Positions 36,601 through 45,349 of a stretch of 64,000 nt of DNA are shown in pieces. The notes under the pieces were generated by a model that saw nothing but the letters and a program-made list of their open reading frames with translations, was not told where the DNA came from and did no database searches. The translations under genes were made by a program, and so were the position numbers. Every line of letters starts with the position of its first letter. Position 1 is the stretch's first letter. Source of the stretch: Aquirufa beregesia (GTDB lineage Bacteria; Bacteroidota; Bacteroidia; Cytophagales; Spirosomataceae); contig NZ_SEWW01000004.1 of assembly GCF_011090385.1 (NCBI RefSeq), forward strand, positions 186,001-250,000. The letters run 5' to 3'.

Positions 36601-37074
36601 GCTACAATTTTACTTTCCTTAGTAGGGGTTATTTTAGGATTCCTAGCTTTTGGAATGACCTTCTCGGTATTGATGTCGGGAGTAGGTGTGATTGCTTTAG
36701 CAGGTATCGTAGTGAAAAATGGTATTCTTTTGATTGAGTTTATCGAGGAATTACGGTTCAAACGTGGATATGATTTGAAAGAAGCCATTATTGAAGGAGG
36801 AGGAATTCGTTTAACTCCGGTATTATTGACAGCGTCTGCGGCGGTTTTAGGTTTGATACCTTTGGCCTTAGGTTTGAGCATTGACTTTGCTGCCATGTTT
36901 ACCGAATTGAATCCCCATATTTTCTTTGGATCAGATTCCGCAGTATTCTGGGGAATTTTAGCTTGGACTATTATTTTCGGTTTGACTTTCTCCACGGCAT
37001 TAACATTGATTATCGTACCATGTATGTATTATTTGTCGGAACGTATCAAACAAAAACTCCGTAAAACAGCATAG
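33649..37074 (+). CDS. RND-family efflux transporter, inner-membrane pump (AcrB/HAE1-like)
   Basis: The 1141-aa proton-driven pump is somewhat longer than AcrB (about 1049). It has TM1 after residue 30, porter domains (PKEQFPDIVVPQMVVQTVYAGTTPTDIENVINKPIEKQL is diagnostic), the TM4 Asp pair in GIVVDDAIVVIENAHR, and a second half beginning with RPIYAVLASFGLL and ending in the TM12 region. An extra hydrophobic segment around residues 525-570 accounts for part of the length. Drug or metal preference is unclear; local context (TetR, TolC, MFP) gives a self-contained tripartite system. A strong terminator follows at 37108-37138. Confidence 0.95.
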   Translation: MEKNIKNEQLPEGKGLIYNMIEWLGHNRTTIYIFTFIIFVAGIGIYKQLPKEQFPDIVVPQMVVQTVYAGTTPTDIENVINKPIEKQLKAVTGVKSVKSNALQDVSVIIIEFNTDVSVPVAKQRVQDAVDKSIADLPKDLTRQPSVAEVNFSEFPIMNINIAGDYPLDKLKKYAEDLQDEIEGMPEINRVDIIGALKREVQINLDLAKMQSYGLTFYDIQSVVQGENVNISGGELPVNGVRRALRVTGEFKSMEQLSSIIIRSSTGAVVRLKDVADVQDSFEEKQDFARLNNKSVITLNVIKRAGANLIDAADRIEKTIEDYKETRFPSGLTVSITADQSERTRGDLADLINTVILGFVFVVIVLMFFMGVRDAAFVGLSVPLSALLTFLFMPGFDFTLNTIVLFAFLLSLGIVVDDAIVVIENAHRLFNNFKKLSIVEAVKLAASEVFVPVLSGTLTTISPFLPLLFWPGIVGEFMKFLPITLIITLFASLFVAYVMNPVFAMSFMKRHDEEVNDVKNPKFSDIRKTVFVLLSLTLGGYVLGFQLGHFGFGNFFLFAVIIYVFNHFVVTPKWIVPFQDKTLPAFKNAYRRVISWVLEGPRPIYAVLASFGLLVFSFMLFGIVKPKVIFFPSGDPDYVYIYAKMPIGTDAVVTDSMTKVIEGRVFTFLKKEQAMKIVNSVISNVGKNAGDPMNPDRSATPHKSKVTIAFEKVQMRGGLSTQDLLTKLQNSFKTNPIPGVEMAIERERNGPPTGKPISIEISGDDFGVLLDLEKKVLNTIQKAGVQGIQELKSDLVTNKPEIIVDVNREKASREGISSAQVAMAIRGALFGVEISKYRDVKDEYPIQLRLKGNSRNQIEKLLSMNITYRDMNSGGLLRQVPLSSIADIRYASSFSQINRKNQERVVTLGSDVIEGYNANEIVAELNSLFETMELPQGYKIKMGGEQEQQQETGAFLGIAFISALILIYLILVTQFNSAVKPLIIFATILLSLVGVILGFLAFGMTFSVLMSGVGVIALAGIVVKNGILLIEFIEELRFKRGYDLKEAIIEGGGIRLTPVLLTASAAVLGLIPLALGLSIDFAAMFTELNPHIFFGSDSAVFWGILAWTIIFGLTFSTALTLIIVPCMYYLSERIKQKLRKTA

Positions 37075-37107
37075 TATTTTTTAAACATATATTTTGGGGA
37101 TTAATGG

Positions 37108-37138
37108 AAAGACCTCGGACATTGTCCGAGGTCTTTTT
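37108..37138 (+). terminator. Intrinsic terminator after the RND operon
   Basis: A perfect 13-bp stem AAAGACCTCGGAC/GTCCGAGGTCTTT with an ATT loop, ending in T5. Confidence 0.95.
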
Positions 37139-37209
37139 GTTTCTTGGACGAATATGAGTTTGGGGTTCATTCCCCCTTTCGTAAAGACTCCATTTTGAGT
37201 CTGATTTAA

Positions 37210-37289
37210 TATCAATTTCTTGGACAATATGATGGGAATTTCGATCGTTAAAACGCAACGCTGTCAAGGTTTTAAACCTTGACAGCGTT
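37210..37289 (+). repeat. Dispersed palindrome, copy F, with left tail
   Basis: The 33-nt palindrome (37257-37289) is identical to copies B and D. Its left side carries TATCAATTTCTTGGACAATA (37210-37229), which recurs exactly, inverted, beside copy G at 52975-52994 with nearly equal spacing (27 versus 26 nt). A partial copy of the tail, TTTCTTGGAC, is also at 37140-37149. It lies between the RND operon terminator and ggt. Confidence 0.9.
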
Positions 37290-37359
37290 AAGGCTAGATA
37301 CACCCACATAAATATTCGAATTAATCTCATTAAATTGAAAGTCTTAACACGCTTTCATC

Positions 37360-39048
37360 ATGAAAAAAGTACTCTTATTCCTTTTATTTCCCTTAAGCCT
37401 TATGGCTCAAGATCGGCCTTATGGCAAATTATGGGCTACTCGTTCTGAAGTAATTGCCCAAAATGGCATGGCAGCTACCTCACATCCATTATCTACGCAA
37501 GCCGCTTTAGATGTATTAAAAGCCGGAGGAAATGCCATTGATGCCGCCATTGCGGCCAATGCCATGGAAGGTGTCGTAGAACCTCATGTGAATGGAATCG
37601 GAGGGGATTTATTTGCCATTGTTTGGGATGCCAAAACAAAAAAACTATATGGATTGAATGGCTCTGGCAGATCGCCAAAATCCTTGACCTTAGCCGAATT
37701 GAAAAAGCGTGGCTTGAAACATATTCCAAGTGTGGGTCCTCTTCCCGTGAGTGTACCTGGCTGCGTGGATGCTTGGTTTGAACTGCATAAAAAATTTGGC
37801 TCAATGCCCATGTCCAAGGTGCTGGAAAAAGCCGTATCCTACGCTAGAAATGGCTTTCCGGTTCATGGTGAATTTGCCTCGGCATTGCAAAGAGTGGAGG
37901 CGAATTACGGAAGATTCCCCAATGTAGCTCAGCATTATTATCCAATGGGTAAGGCACCTGTTATAGGTGATGTGTTTAAAAACCCTAACCTAGCCAATAC
38001 CTTAGAGCGAATTGGAAAGGAAGGTCGAGATGCCTTTTACAAAGGCGATATGGCCAGAACTATGGATGCTTTCATGAAAAAAAATGGAGGGTTTCTTAGC
38101 TATGAAGATTTGGCTACCCATACTTCTACTTGGATTGACCCTGTGTCGGTCAATTATCGTGGATATGATGTTTGGGAATTACCTCCCAATGGACAAGGCA
38201 TAGCTGCTTTGCAAATGTTGAATATTTTGGAAGGCTATGATTTTTCAAAAATCAAGCATGGTAGTGCAGAACATATTCACTTATTTACCGAAGCTAAAAA
38301 ATTAGTATTTGAAGACCGTGCTAAGTATTATGCTGATCCAGAGTTTGCTAAAATTCCCGTGGCCAATTTAATCTCTAAATCCTATGCCACTGAGCGCAGA
38401 AAATTGATTCAGGCTAACCGCGCTGCCAAGCATTTTGATGCGGGAAATCCAGCTCTAAAAGATGGGGATACGATTTATTTGACCATCGCCGACAAAGACG
38501 GAAATATGGTTTCTTTAATTCAAAGTAATTACCGGGGATTTGGTTCTGGCATGATGCCCGATGGTTTAGGGTTTATGTTCCAAGATCGAGGAGAGATGTA
38601 TAGCTTGAATGAAGGAGAAAATAATACCTTTGCCCCAGGTAAACGTCCTTTTCATACCATCATTCCAGCTTTCGTTACTAAAGACGGACAGCCTTTCTTA
38701 AGCTTCGGTGTGATGGGAGGAGCTTTTCAGCCCATGGGTCACGTACAAATTGTGATGAATGTGGTAGATTTTGGTATGAATATCCAAGAAGCGGGAGATG
38801 CTCCTAGATTAAATCATGAGGGCTCATCTGAACCCACTGGGGAAGCGATGGAGTTGACGGGTGGAACGATTACTTTGGAAAGTGGATATCCTTATGAGGT
38901 TATTCGGGAATTGTTACAAAAAGGACATCAAGTAGGTTTTATGAATGGAATCTACGGAGGCTACCAAGCCATTCGTTGGGATCCTATTAGAAAAGTGTAT
39001 TTTGGTGCGTCGGAATCTAGAAAAGATGGACAAGCCGCAGGTTATTAA
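37360..39048 (+). CDS. ggt: Gamma-glutamyltransferase, exported
   Basis: The 562-aa protein is exported (signal peptide KVLLFLLFPLSLMAQ). It cleaves gamma-glutamyl bonds, for example of glutathione, in the periplasm. The large-subunit region shows AALDVLKAGGNAIDAAIAANAMEGVVEPHVNGIGGD. The autoprocessing site aligns with T371 in DGDTIYLTIADKDGN, and the small subunit has the RGFGSGMMPDGLGFMFQDRG glycine loop and FHTIIPAFV. This DTIYL-type sequence is a family variant rather than the TTH type of E. coli. It may be co-transcribed with nagA, 9 nt downstream. Confidence 0.92.
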   Translation: MKKVLLFLLFPLSLMAQDRPYGKLWATRSEVIAQNGMAATSHPLSTQAALDVLKAGGNAIDAAIAANAMEGVVEPHVNGIGGDLFAIVWDAKTKKLYGLNGSGRSPKSLTLAELKKRGLKHIPSVGPLPVSVPGCVDAWFELHKKFGSMPMSKVLEKAVSYARNGFPVHGEFASALQRVEANYGRFPNVAQHYYPMGKAPVIGDVFKNPNLANTLERIGKEGRDAFYKGDMARTMDAFMKKNGGFLSYEDLATHTSTWIDPVSVNYRGYDVWELPPNGQGIAALQMLNILEGYDFSKIKHGSAEHIHLFTEAKKLVFEDRAKYYADPEFAKIPVANLISKSYATERRKLIQANRAAKHFDAGNPALKDGDTIYLTIADKDGNMVSLIQSNYRGFGSGMMPDGLGFMFQDRGEMYSLNEGENNTFAPGKRPFHTIIPAFVTKDGQPFLSFGVMGGAFQPMGHVQIVMNVVDFGMNIQEAGDAPRLNHEGSSEPTGEAMELTGGTITLESGYPYEVIRELLQKGHQVGFMNGIYGGYQAIRWDPIRKVYFGASESRKDGQAAGY

Positions 39049-39057
39049 TTCAAGTCA

Positions 39058-40149
39058 ATGGTTATTTTAGCAAAAAGAGTTTTTACAGGCTACGAGTGGT
39101 TGATGGATCAACAAATTCATGTACATCAAGGCCGTATTCAGGAAATTAAATCAGTAGAAGGAGACCTACAAGGAAGTGGTTTTATCTGTGCTGGATTCAT
39201 CGATTTACAGGTGTATGGTGGAGGAGAACTTTTGTTTTCCAACCATCCAACGGAAGCCTCCATTGCCAAGACCTTTGAAGAACATCATAAAACGGGGACA
39301 ACTCATTTTCAGATTACCTTAAACTGTTCTCCTAAGGAAACCATGTGGAAGGCTATTTCCTCGTGTCAATCGTATTTAGCGCAAGGAGGGAAAGGATTGA
39401 TTGGCTTGCATTTGGAAGGACCTTTTTTTAATCCGATTCGAAAGGGGGCTCATAAAGAAGAATATGTGCAAAAACCTAGCGTAGCTTATATACAAGAAAT
39501 AGTACAGCGTGCAGGGGATTTACCTATTTATATGACCATTGCTCCTGAAATGTTCTCTGAGGATGCTTTGGATTATATCATCAATAGCCCCATCATGGTG
39601 TCTTTAGGGCATTCCGATGCGACGATTGATCAAGCTAATCATGCCTTAGCCAAAGGAGCCAAACGGATTACGCATTTATTTAATGCCATGTCTCAATGGC
39701 AAAGTCGTGCGCTTGGTTTAGTGGGAGCAAGCTTTTCGAGTGAAGCCTGGACTAGTATTATTGTGGATGGACTTCATTGTGATTTTCGATCGGTGAAATT
39801 GGCCAAAGAATTGAAGAAAAATCGTTTGTTTTTGATTACTGATGCGGTGACTCATGACGTGTCGGGGCCCTATTTATTTGATAAAAAGGATGGTAAATTT
39901 TCCAATGAGTCTGGTACCTTATCAGGGTCGGCCTTGACCATGGAACAGGCTATTCAAAATTGTGTTTATCAGGTAGGAATGGATGTGGAAGAAGCCATTC
40001 GCATGGCCACCCTTTATCCAGCTCAAGTAGCTAATTTAGAACAGGATTTGGGGACGGTTGAAGTTGGGAAAAAAGCTTGTCTGATACATATGAGTGATGA
40101 TTTAAAAGTCCAACAAGTGTGGTTGGATGGAGAACCTTTGATGGATTAA
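39058..40149 (+). CDS. nagA: N-acetylglucosamine-6-phosphate deacetylase
   Basis: The 363-aa amidohydrolase converts GlcNAc-6-phosphate to glucosamine-6-phosphate plus acetate in amino-sugar use and cell-wall recycling. Metal and substrate motifs are FIDLQVYGGG, GLHLEGPFFNPIRKGAH, SLGHSDATIDQANHALAKGAKRITHLFNAMSQ and the catalytic-Asp region LFLITDAVTHDVSGP. Length is typical. It lies 9 nt after ggt and 1 nt before the aminotransferase. No nagB or GlcNAc transporter is nearby. Confidence 0.95.
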   Translation: MVILAKRVFTGYEWLMDQQIHVHQGRIQEIKSVEGDLQGSGFICAGFIDLQVYGGGELLFSNHPTEASIAKTFEEHHKTGTTHFQITLNCSPKETMWKAISSCQSYLAQGGKGLIGLHLEGPFFNPIRKGAHKEEYVQKPSVAYIQEIVQRAGDLPIYMTIAPEMFSEDALDYIINSPIMVSLGHSDATIDQANHALAKGAKRITHLFNAMSQWQSRALGLVGASFSSEAWTSIIVDGLHCDFRSVKLAKELKKNRLFLITDAVTHDVSGPYLFDKKDGKFSNESGTLSGSALTMEQAIQNCVYQVGMDVEEAIRMATLYPAQVANLEQDLGTVEVGKKACLIHMSDDLKVQQVWLDGEPLMD

Positions 40150-40150
40150 T

Positions 40151-41296
40151 ATGATTAGCTTTCCTTCCAAACAAGCTCAAGTACAAACCACTATTTTTAC
40201 GAAAATGTCGGCCTTGGCTGCCGAGCATGGAGCCTTGAATTTGTCTCAAGGCTTTCCGGGATTTGATTGTTCTGAGGAACTTCAAGCTTTGTTGGCATTT
40301 TATTCCAAAGGCCATAATCAATATGCCCCCATGGCTGGAGTGCCAATATTTAAGCAAAGTATTGCCGATAAAACCAGTCTTTTCTATGGCATTGATATCG
40401 ATGCTAACAAAGAAGTAACGGTCGTTTCGGGTGCTACGGAGGCCTTATTTTGTGCTATTCATTGTTGTGTGTTTCCAGGCGATGAGGTCATCATGTTTGA
40501 TCCAAGTTATGATGCGTATGACCCTGCTGTTCGATTGGCGGGAGGTATTCCTATTCATTTATCCATGGATGCCCAAAACGGCTTTCAAATTGATTGGGAA
40601 GAGCTAGCTCGCACCATTTCTCCCAAGACTCGGGCTATCATGGTGAATAGTCCACATAATCCCACTGGGGCTATTTGGACTGAAAATGATTTACATGCTT
40701 TGGCCGAAATAGTGAAAGGAACCAACATCCTGATTATTTCAGATGAGGTGTATGAACACATTGTTTTTGACGGTCAAAAGCATTATTCGGTTTTGTTACA
40801 TCCAGAGCTACGTCAACGTAGTTTTGTTTGTGGGTCTTTTGGAAAAACCTATCACATTACGGGTTGGAAGATTGGTTATTGTTTAGCTCCTGAATACTTA
40901 ACCCGAGAATTTCAAAAATTACATCAATGGGTGACCTTTTCCAGTGCCACCCCTTTGCAGTATGCTTTGTCTGATTACCTAAAAGAACCAGCTCATTATT
41001 TGGGTCTTTCTGCATTTTACCAAAGAAAAAGGGATTTATTTGCCTCCGCTTTTGAAGGAAGTAAATGGAAACTATTGCCCAGCCATGGTAGCTTTTTTCA
41101 ATGTATGGATTATCGCGAGATTAGTCATGAAAAGGATGTGGATTTGGCGGAAAGGTTGACTAAAGAAATCAAAGTGGCCTCCATTCCCATTTCTGTATTT
41201 TATGAAAAAGCACCAGGAGATACGATTTTACGTTTTTGTTTTGCCAAATCGGATGAGGTATTATTAGAAGCGGCTCATCGATTGGTGCAATTATAG
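40151..41296 (+). CDS. PLP-dependent class I aminotransferase (methionine/kynurenine aminotransferase type)
   Basis: The 381-aa fold-type I enzyme resembles YbdL/KAT-type transaminases: ALNLSQGFPGFDCSEEL at the start, NSPHNPTGAIW, ISDEVYEHIVFDG, and the PLP lysine K232 in GSFGKTYHITGWKIGY. Such enzymes transaminate methionine, glutamine or aromatic amino acids. The start is 1 nt after the nagA stop, so translation is probably coupled, although the pathways seem unrelated. Its 3' end overlaps the convergent glycerate kinase gene by 6 nt. Confidence 0.92.
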   Translation: MISFPSKQAQVQTTIFTKMSALAAEHGALNLSQGFPGFDCSEELQALLAFYSKGHNQYAPMAGVPIFKQSIADKTSLFYGIDIDANKEVTVVSGATEALFCAIHCCVFPGDEVIMFDPSYDAYDPAVRLAGGIPIHLSMDAQNGFQIDWEELARTISPKTRAIMVNSPHNPTGAIWTENDLHALAEIVKGTNILIISDEVYEHIVFDGQKHYSVLLHPELRQRSFVCGSFGKTYHITGWKIGYCLAPEYLTREFQKLHQWVTFSSATPLQYALSDYLKEPAHYLGLSAFYQRKRDLFASAFEGSKWKLLPSHGSFFQCMDYREISHEKDVDLAERLTKEIKVASIPISVFYEKAPGDTILRFCFAKSDEVLLEAAHRLVQL

Positions 41297-42397
41297 TTTC
41301 AAATGTTCTCCAATCTGACGTAAATAAGAAGCCGCTTGGCTCATGGCCTCCTCTAAACGAATGGGTGGAACTAAAATGGGATAAACCGGGATATGCTGCA
41401 TGGATTCCGGTATTTTGTCTTCATCTTGTAATCCTCCACAAACCAAAATAATGGGTTTTTGAAGTGCTTGACTGTGTTGAATGACCGTTGAGATTAATTT
41501 TCCTTCCCAAGATTGTACATCAATTTTTCCCTCCCCACTGATGATGACATCGGCTTGTGCGGCATGTTGATCAAAAGAGACTAAATCCAAGATCCATTCC
41601 GAGGCTAAATGTATACTGGCTTGTAAGAAGAATATCGCTCCCGCCCCTAGACCTCCTGCTGCCCCTGCACCAGGGCTTTGGGCAATTTCTTGCTTGGGAT
41701 AGAAAGTGGCCATATTGATCAGTCCATGATCCAATTGTCTAATCAAAGTTTCGTCAGCTCCTTTTTGTTTGGCAAAAACATGAGCTGCCCCTTGCGGGCC
41801 ATACAGCACATTGCGTACATCGGTGGCTACCTGAAATTGAACTTGTCTTAATTGATCTTCTATTTGACTTGGGATAATTTGACGGATATGCATCAAATTT
41901 TCGCCAATAGGGGCTAATTCTTTTCCATTTTCATCTAAAAAAAGGAATCCTAGTGCCGCAGCCATACCCATTCCGGCATCGTTGGTAGCTGAGCCTCCCA
42001 CGGTTAAGGTAATTCGTTTAGCTCCTTGATTCATGGCATGTAGAATGAGCTCTCCCGTTCCAAAAGTGCTCGTCAATGCCGGATTTCGTTCTTCTTTTTT
42101 GAGTAATTCTATTCCTGATGCACGGGACATTTCGATAAAGGCGTGTTGACTTTCCTTCACCCAAAGGTAGGGGGCTTCTATGGGCCTAAAAAGTGGGTCT
42201 TTTACCATGACCTTGACCCATTCCCCCCCGAAAATTTCTCGGATAACATCTAAGGTCCCTTCACCACCATCTGCCAATGGTAGTGATTGGATGATGGTAT
42301 CAGGATAGGACTTTTTAATTCCTAGGGCTAAAGCCTGACAGACTTCTGCGGCAGTTAAGGAATCTTTAAATTTGTCAGGACAAAGTAATACGCGCAT
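41291..42397 (-). CDS. Glycerate kinase (GlxK/GarK family)
   Basis: The 368-aa enzyme phosphorylates D-glycerate to 2- or 3-phosphoglycerate. The family start is MRVLLCPDKFKDSLTAAEV, placing the ATG at 42397; an in-frame ATG at 42442 adds 15 unusual residues. Motifs are LPLADGGEGTLDVI, RITLTVGGSATNDAGMGMAAALGF, SPGAGAAGGLGAGAIFF and DVIISGEGKIDVQSWEGKL. Glycerate arises in glyoxylate and glucarate/galactarate catabolism. It is a single gene, divergent from the lipoprotein at 42511. Confidence 0.93.
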   Translation of the reverse strand: MRVLLCPDKFKDSLTAAEVCQALALGIKKSYPDTIIQSLPLADGGEGTLDVIREIFGGEWVKVMVKDPLFRPIEAPYLWVKESQHAFIEMSRASGIELLKKEERNPALTSTFGTGELILHAMNQGAKRITLTVGGSATNDAGMGMAAALGFLFLDENGKELAPIGENLMHIRQIIPSQIEDQLRQVQFQVATDVRNVLYGPQGAAHVFAKQKGADETLIRQLDHGLINMATFYPKQEIAQSPGAGAAGGLGAGAIFFLQASIHLASEWILDLVSFDQHAAQADVIISGEGKIDVQSWEGKLISTVIQHSQALQKPIILVCGGLQDEDKIPESMQHIPVYPILVPPIRLEEAMSQAASYLRQIGEHLKL

Positions 42398-42461
42398 CAC
42401 ATAAATTTGGTCTGAATTTACCAACAATTTGCCTAAATCCATGAATTTATCCCATGGAGCT

Positions 42462-42491
42462 TTCCTGTCGGGAATCCTTTCTGTATTTTTG
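42462..42491 (+). promoter_or_regulatory. Putative promoter of the small lipoprotein gene
   Basis: TTC at 42462-42464, a 19-nt spacer and TATTTTTG at 42484-42491: one mismatch in the -33 box. The ATG is at 42511. Confidence 0.45.
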
Positions 42492-42510
42492 ATTTTTCAA
42501 ACAGAGCCCT

Positions 42511-42900
42511 ATGTTCCCATCTTTCCGATTTTATGGTTTTTTTATGCTTATAGGGCTTTTATCTTCTTGTACCAAACAGCCTGATTTACGTGGTTTTGAT
42601 GTAGATAAATTTGTGCAAGATGAGGCAGGTTGCCAAGGAAGTAGAAGTTCACAGGTTGCTTGGCTAAAAGCGCACAAAGAGAATTTAAAAGGCGTGAGTT
42701 CCAATGATATTGAGGATATATTAGGTAAACCGGATATCCAACAATTGGCAGATCGCAATCAAGAATACTACATTTATTTCTTAGAGAAAGGACCCCATTG
42801 TGATAAAATCACTAATCCTTCACAAGCCTATTGCATGGCTTTCCGTTTCAGTGCCATTGGATTAGCCACAGAAATTACCTTTCAAAACGGTTTACCTTGA
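42511..42900 (+). CDS. Small lipoprotein, SmpA/BamE-like
   Basis: The 129-aa product has a signal peptide and lipobox (IGLLSSC). The mature part holds GVSSNDIEDILGKPDIQQLADRNQEYYIYF, which resembles the SmpA/OmlA/BamE motif (a short helix preceding an LGxP turn, then tyrosine-rich strands). Four further Cys in the mature part (CQGSR; CDKI; YCMAF) may include a disulfide. Function is not known; BamE-type domains often occur in outer-membrane assembly or inhibitor proteins. Its stop abuts the convergent phage-holin-family gene. Confidence 0.7.
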   Translation: MFPSFRFYGFFMLIGLLSSCTKQPDLRGFDVDKFVQDEAGCQGSRSSQVAWLKAHKENLKGVSSNDIEDILGKPDIQQLADRNQEYYIYFLEKGPHCDKITNPSQAYCMAFRFSAIGLATEITFQNGLP

Positions 42901-43239
42901 TTATTTGGTGAACCAACCCACCACCGTACTAGCGAAACTTACGAGAAAACTGAAGATTAAAGGGGCCACAAATCCGCTTACCTGAAATCCAGGAACATAT
43001 AATTCAGTTAAATACACGATGGCCACATTGATGACCAAGGAAAATAAACCAAGGGTTAAGAAGGTGATGGGAAAACTGATGATATGTAGGAAAGGCTTAA
43101 CAAAGGAATTTAGGAATCCCATGACTAATGCCACTAGAAGTGCGGTGGTGAATCCATCCACCACAATCCCTTTTAAATAGCGAGGAATGATTAAAATCAC
43201 TCCTGCAATGATGATGTAACGAATGATGAATCCAATCAT
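42901..43239 (-). CDS. Phage holin family IV-type small membrane protein
   Basis: The 112-aa protein is almost entirely hydrophobic, with about four transmembrane segments (IIRYIIIAGVILIIPRYL; LLVALVMGFLNSFV; FLTLGLFSLVINVAIVYL; LIFSFLVSFASTVVGWF). It belongs to the mycobacterial-type 'phage holin superfamily IV' found widely on bacterial chromosomes; the holin name does not imply phage origin. The ATG at 43239 follows the hisIE stop by 1 nt, so it is likely the last gene of the his transcript. Function unknown. Confidence 0.85.
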   Translation of the reverse strand: MIGFIIRYIIIAGVILIIPRYLKGIVVDGFTTALLVALVMGFLNSFVKPFLHIISFPITFLTLGLFSLVINVAIVYLTELYVPGFQVSGFVAPLIFSFLVSFASTVVGWFTK

Positions 43240-43240
43240 G

Positions 43241-43837
43241 TTATTTGGCGTGTCTTTGTTGTAGCAATTTAACAATTTCTTCTAAACCAATTCCTCGATC
43301 TTCGAGCAATACCAATAAGTGAAAGACTAAATCGGCGGCTTCGCCTTTGAATAATTCATCATTGTTGGACATGGCTTCAATCACTAATTCCACGGCCTCT
43401 TCCCCTACTTTTTGTGCTACTTTATTAGTCCCTTTTTGGAATAAAGAAGCCGTATAAGAGGTGTCTGCTGAAGCGCCTTTTCTAGAACGAATGATGTGTT
43501 TTAAATAATCTAACCAAGCTGCATTATCCTGATTGGAGGTGTTGAAACAGGTATCAGTACCTTTATGACAAGCCGGACCAACGGGGTCCACTTGGATTAA
43601 CAAGGTATCTTGATCGCAATCCAATAGGATGTTTTTAACATGAAAGAAATTTCCTGAAGTTTCGCCTTTTGTCCATAATCGCTCTTTCGATCGGGAATAA
43701 AAAGTAACAATATTGTCAGCCTGTGTTTTGAAATAGGCTTCCTCGTTCATGTATCCAAGCATTAATACTTGCAATGTCGAGGCATCCTGAATAACAGCAG
43801 GTAGTAATCCTTTAGAAAAATCGGGGCTTGAGTTCAT
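43241..43837 (-). CDS. hisIE: Bifunctional phosphoribosyl-AMP cyclohydrolase / phosphoribosyl-ATP pyrophosphohydrolase
   Basis: The 198-aa enzyme covers histidine biosynthesis steps 2 and 3. The HisI domain spans about residues 1-105 (LMLGYMNEEAYFKTQ; SRSKERLWTKGETSGNFFHV; QVDPVGPACHKGTDTCF, with zinc-ligand Cys and His). The HisE domain fills the C-terminus (KVGEEAVELVIEAMSNNDELFKGEAADLVFHLLVLLEDRG). Its start is 25 nt downstream of the hisF stop. Fusion of the two activities is standard for Bacteroidota. Confidence 0.96.
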   Translation of the reverse strand: MNSSPDFSKGLLPAVIQDASTLQVLMLGYMNEEAYFKTQADNIVTFYSRSKERLWTKGETSGNFFHVKNILLDCDQDTLLIQVDPVGPACHKGTDTCFNTSNQDNAAWLDYLKHIIRSRKGASADTSYTASLFQKGTNKVAQKVGEEAVELVIEAMSNNDELFKGEAADLVFHLLVLLEDRGIGLEEIVKLLQQRHAK

Positions 43838-43862
43838 CTTGTCAAAAATTCTTGTGAATGTA

Positions 43863-44618
43863 TTAAATACGCATCGGAATTCCTTTGCTGGCTAGGTAAT
43901 TCTTTAAATCTAAAATAGCTATTTCTTTGAAGTGAAAAATACTAGCCGCTAAGCCAGCATCGGCTTTCCCTTCGGTGAATACTTCATAAAAATGCTCCAT
44001 GCTTCCTGCCCCTCCTGAGGCAATGATCGGTATGGAAGAATTCGATGAAACGGTGGCTGTAAGTGCATTGGCAAATCCAGCTTTGGTTCCATCCGCATCC
44101 ATACTGGTCAATAGGATTTCCCCTGCTCCTCTATTCTCTACTTCTTTGGCCCATGGAATGGTCTGAATCTCGGTAATTTTTCTTCCTCCATGCGTATGTA
44201 CCCAATCTGTCCCATCTACCCAACGGGTATCGATGGCCACAATAATGCACTGAGAGCCAAATTGTAGGGCTAATTCATCAATTAAATCGGGATTTCTAAC
44301 GGCCGAAGAGTTGATAGACACCTTATCCGCACCAGCATTTAATAAGACCGAAACATCTTGAATGGAAGATATCCCTCCACCCACCGTGAAAGGAATATTG
44401 ACATGTCTAGCTACTTCTCGTACCAAATTGACCAAGGTTTTCCGGTCATCCACGGTGGCCGTGATATCCAAAAAAACCAATTCATCGGCCCCTTCTTGTG
44501 CATATAAGGCTCCCAACTCTACGGGATCTCCCGCATCACGCAAATCCACAAAGTTGGTGCCTTTGACGGTTCTACCATCTTTGATGTCCAAGCAAGGAAT
44601 GATTCTTTTAGTTAACAT
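43863..44618 (-). CDS. hisF: Imidazole glycerol phosphate synthase, cyclase subunit HisF
   Basis: The 251-aa TIM barrel uses ammonia from HisH to make imidazole glycerol phosphate and AICAR. The start [23 protein letters not shown] contains the catalytic Asp (D11 region); the second Asp lies in [21 protein letters not shown]. The phosphate-binding loops GGGI and [13 protein letters not shown] are intact. It overlaps the end of hisA by 7 nt, indicating coupled translation. Confidence 0.97.
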   Translation of the reverse strand: MLTKRIIPCLDIKDGRTVKGTNFVDLRDAGDPVELGALYAQEGADELVFLDITATVDDRKTLVNLVREVARHVNIPFTVGGGISSIQDVSVLLNAGADKVSINSSAVRNPDLIDELALQFGSQCIIVAIDTRWVDGTDWVHTHGGRKITEIQTIPWAKEVENRGAGEILLTSMDADGTKAGFANALTATVSSNSSIPIIASGGAGSMEHFYEVFTEGKADAGLAASIFHFKEIAILDLKNYLASKGIPMRI

Positions 44619-45349
44619 GCAGATTCTTTGGCAAAGGTGGCTAATTCCGCTAAACTAATTCGTCCTTCATAAAAGGCCTTTCCTACAATTACGCCAAAAA
44701 TATTCATGTCGCGCAGTCGGTATAAATCATCTAAACAAGCCACCCCGCCACTCGCAATGAGCTGCAGTTCGGGTTCTTGGGCTTGAATTTTTTCGTATAA
44801 ATCAAAACTTGGCCCTTGTAAAAGACCATCTTTGGCTACGTCGGTCGAAATCACATATTTCACCCCAGCAGCACAGTAATCTTTCAAGAAATCAAATATA
44901 GAGATGTTGGAGTTTTCCTGCCAACCGGATACCGCAATTTGCTCATGGTGGGCATCTGCTCCTAAAATGATTTTATCGGCACCATATTTTTTTAACCAAG
45001 TTCTGACTAATTCGGGTTGTCTTACGGCAATACTTCCCGCTGTAATTTGTTTGGCCCCAGCAGAAAAAGCCATATCAATCATTTCGTCGGACTGAACCCC
45101 TCCTCCGAAATCGATGTGTAAATTCGTCCCATGCGCAATTCTTTCCAATACATGTGCATTGACGATTTTCTTGGCTTTGGCTCCATCTAAATCCACCAAA
45201 TGCAATCGTTGGATTCCAGCTCCCTCAAATTCTTTCGCAATTTCCAATGGGTCAGCATGGTACACTTTTTTTTGAGCATAATCACCCTGAGTCAAGCGAA
45301 CACATTGGCCTCCTATTAAATCAATGGCGGGAATAAGTTGGAACATCAT
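44612..45349 (-). CDS. hisA: Phosphoribosylformimino-5-aminoimidazole carboxamide ribotide isomerase HisA
   Basis: The 245-aa TIM-barrel isomerase has the catalytic Asp at D10 in [20 protein letters not shown] and the second Asp in [16 protein letters not shown]. The phosphate loops HIDFGGGVQ and LIASGGVA are intact. The first ATG (45349) abuts the hisH stop; the next codon is also ATG (45346), so the start is uncertain by one residue. It lies between hisH and hisF in the order hisH-hisA-hisF-hisIE. Confidence 0.97.
   Translation of the reverse strand: MMFQLIPAIDLIGGQCVRLTQGDYAQKKVYHADPLEIAKEFEGAGIQRLHLVDLDGAKAKKIVNAHVLERIAHGTNLHIDFGGGVQSDEMIDMAFSAGAKQITAGSIAVRQPELVRTWLKKYGADKIILGADAHHEQIAVSGWQENSNISIFDFLKDYCAAGVKYVISTDVAKDGLLQGPSFDLYEKIQAQEPELQLIASGGVACLDDLYRLRDMNIFGVIVGKAFYEGRISLAELATFAKESAC

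Noticed and set aside
42901-43239. Phage or prophage signal from the holin-family gene
   Set aside because: The family is common on chromosomes, the gene follows hisIE directly, and no other phage gene is present.
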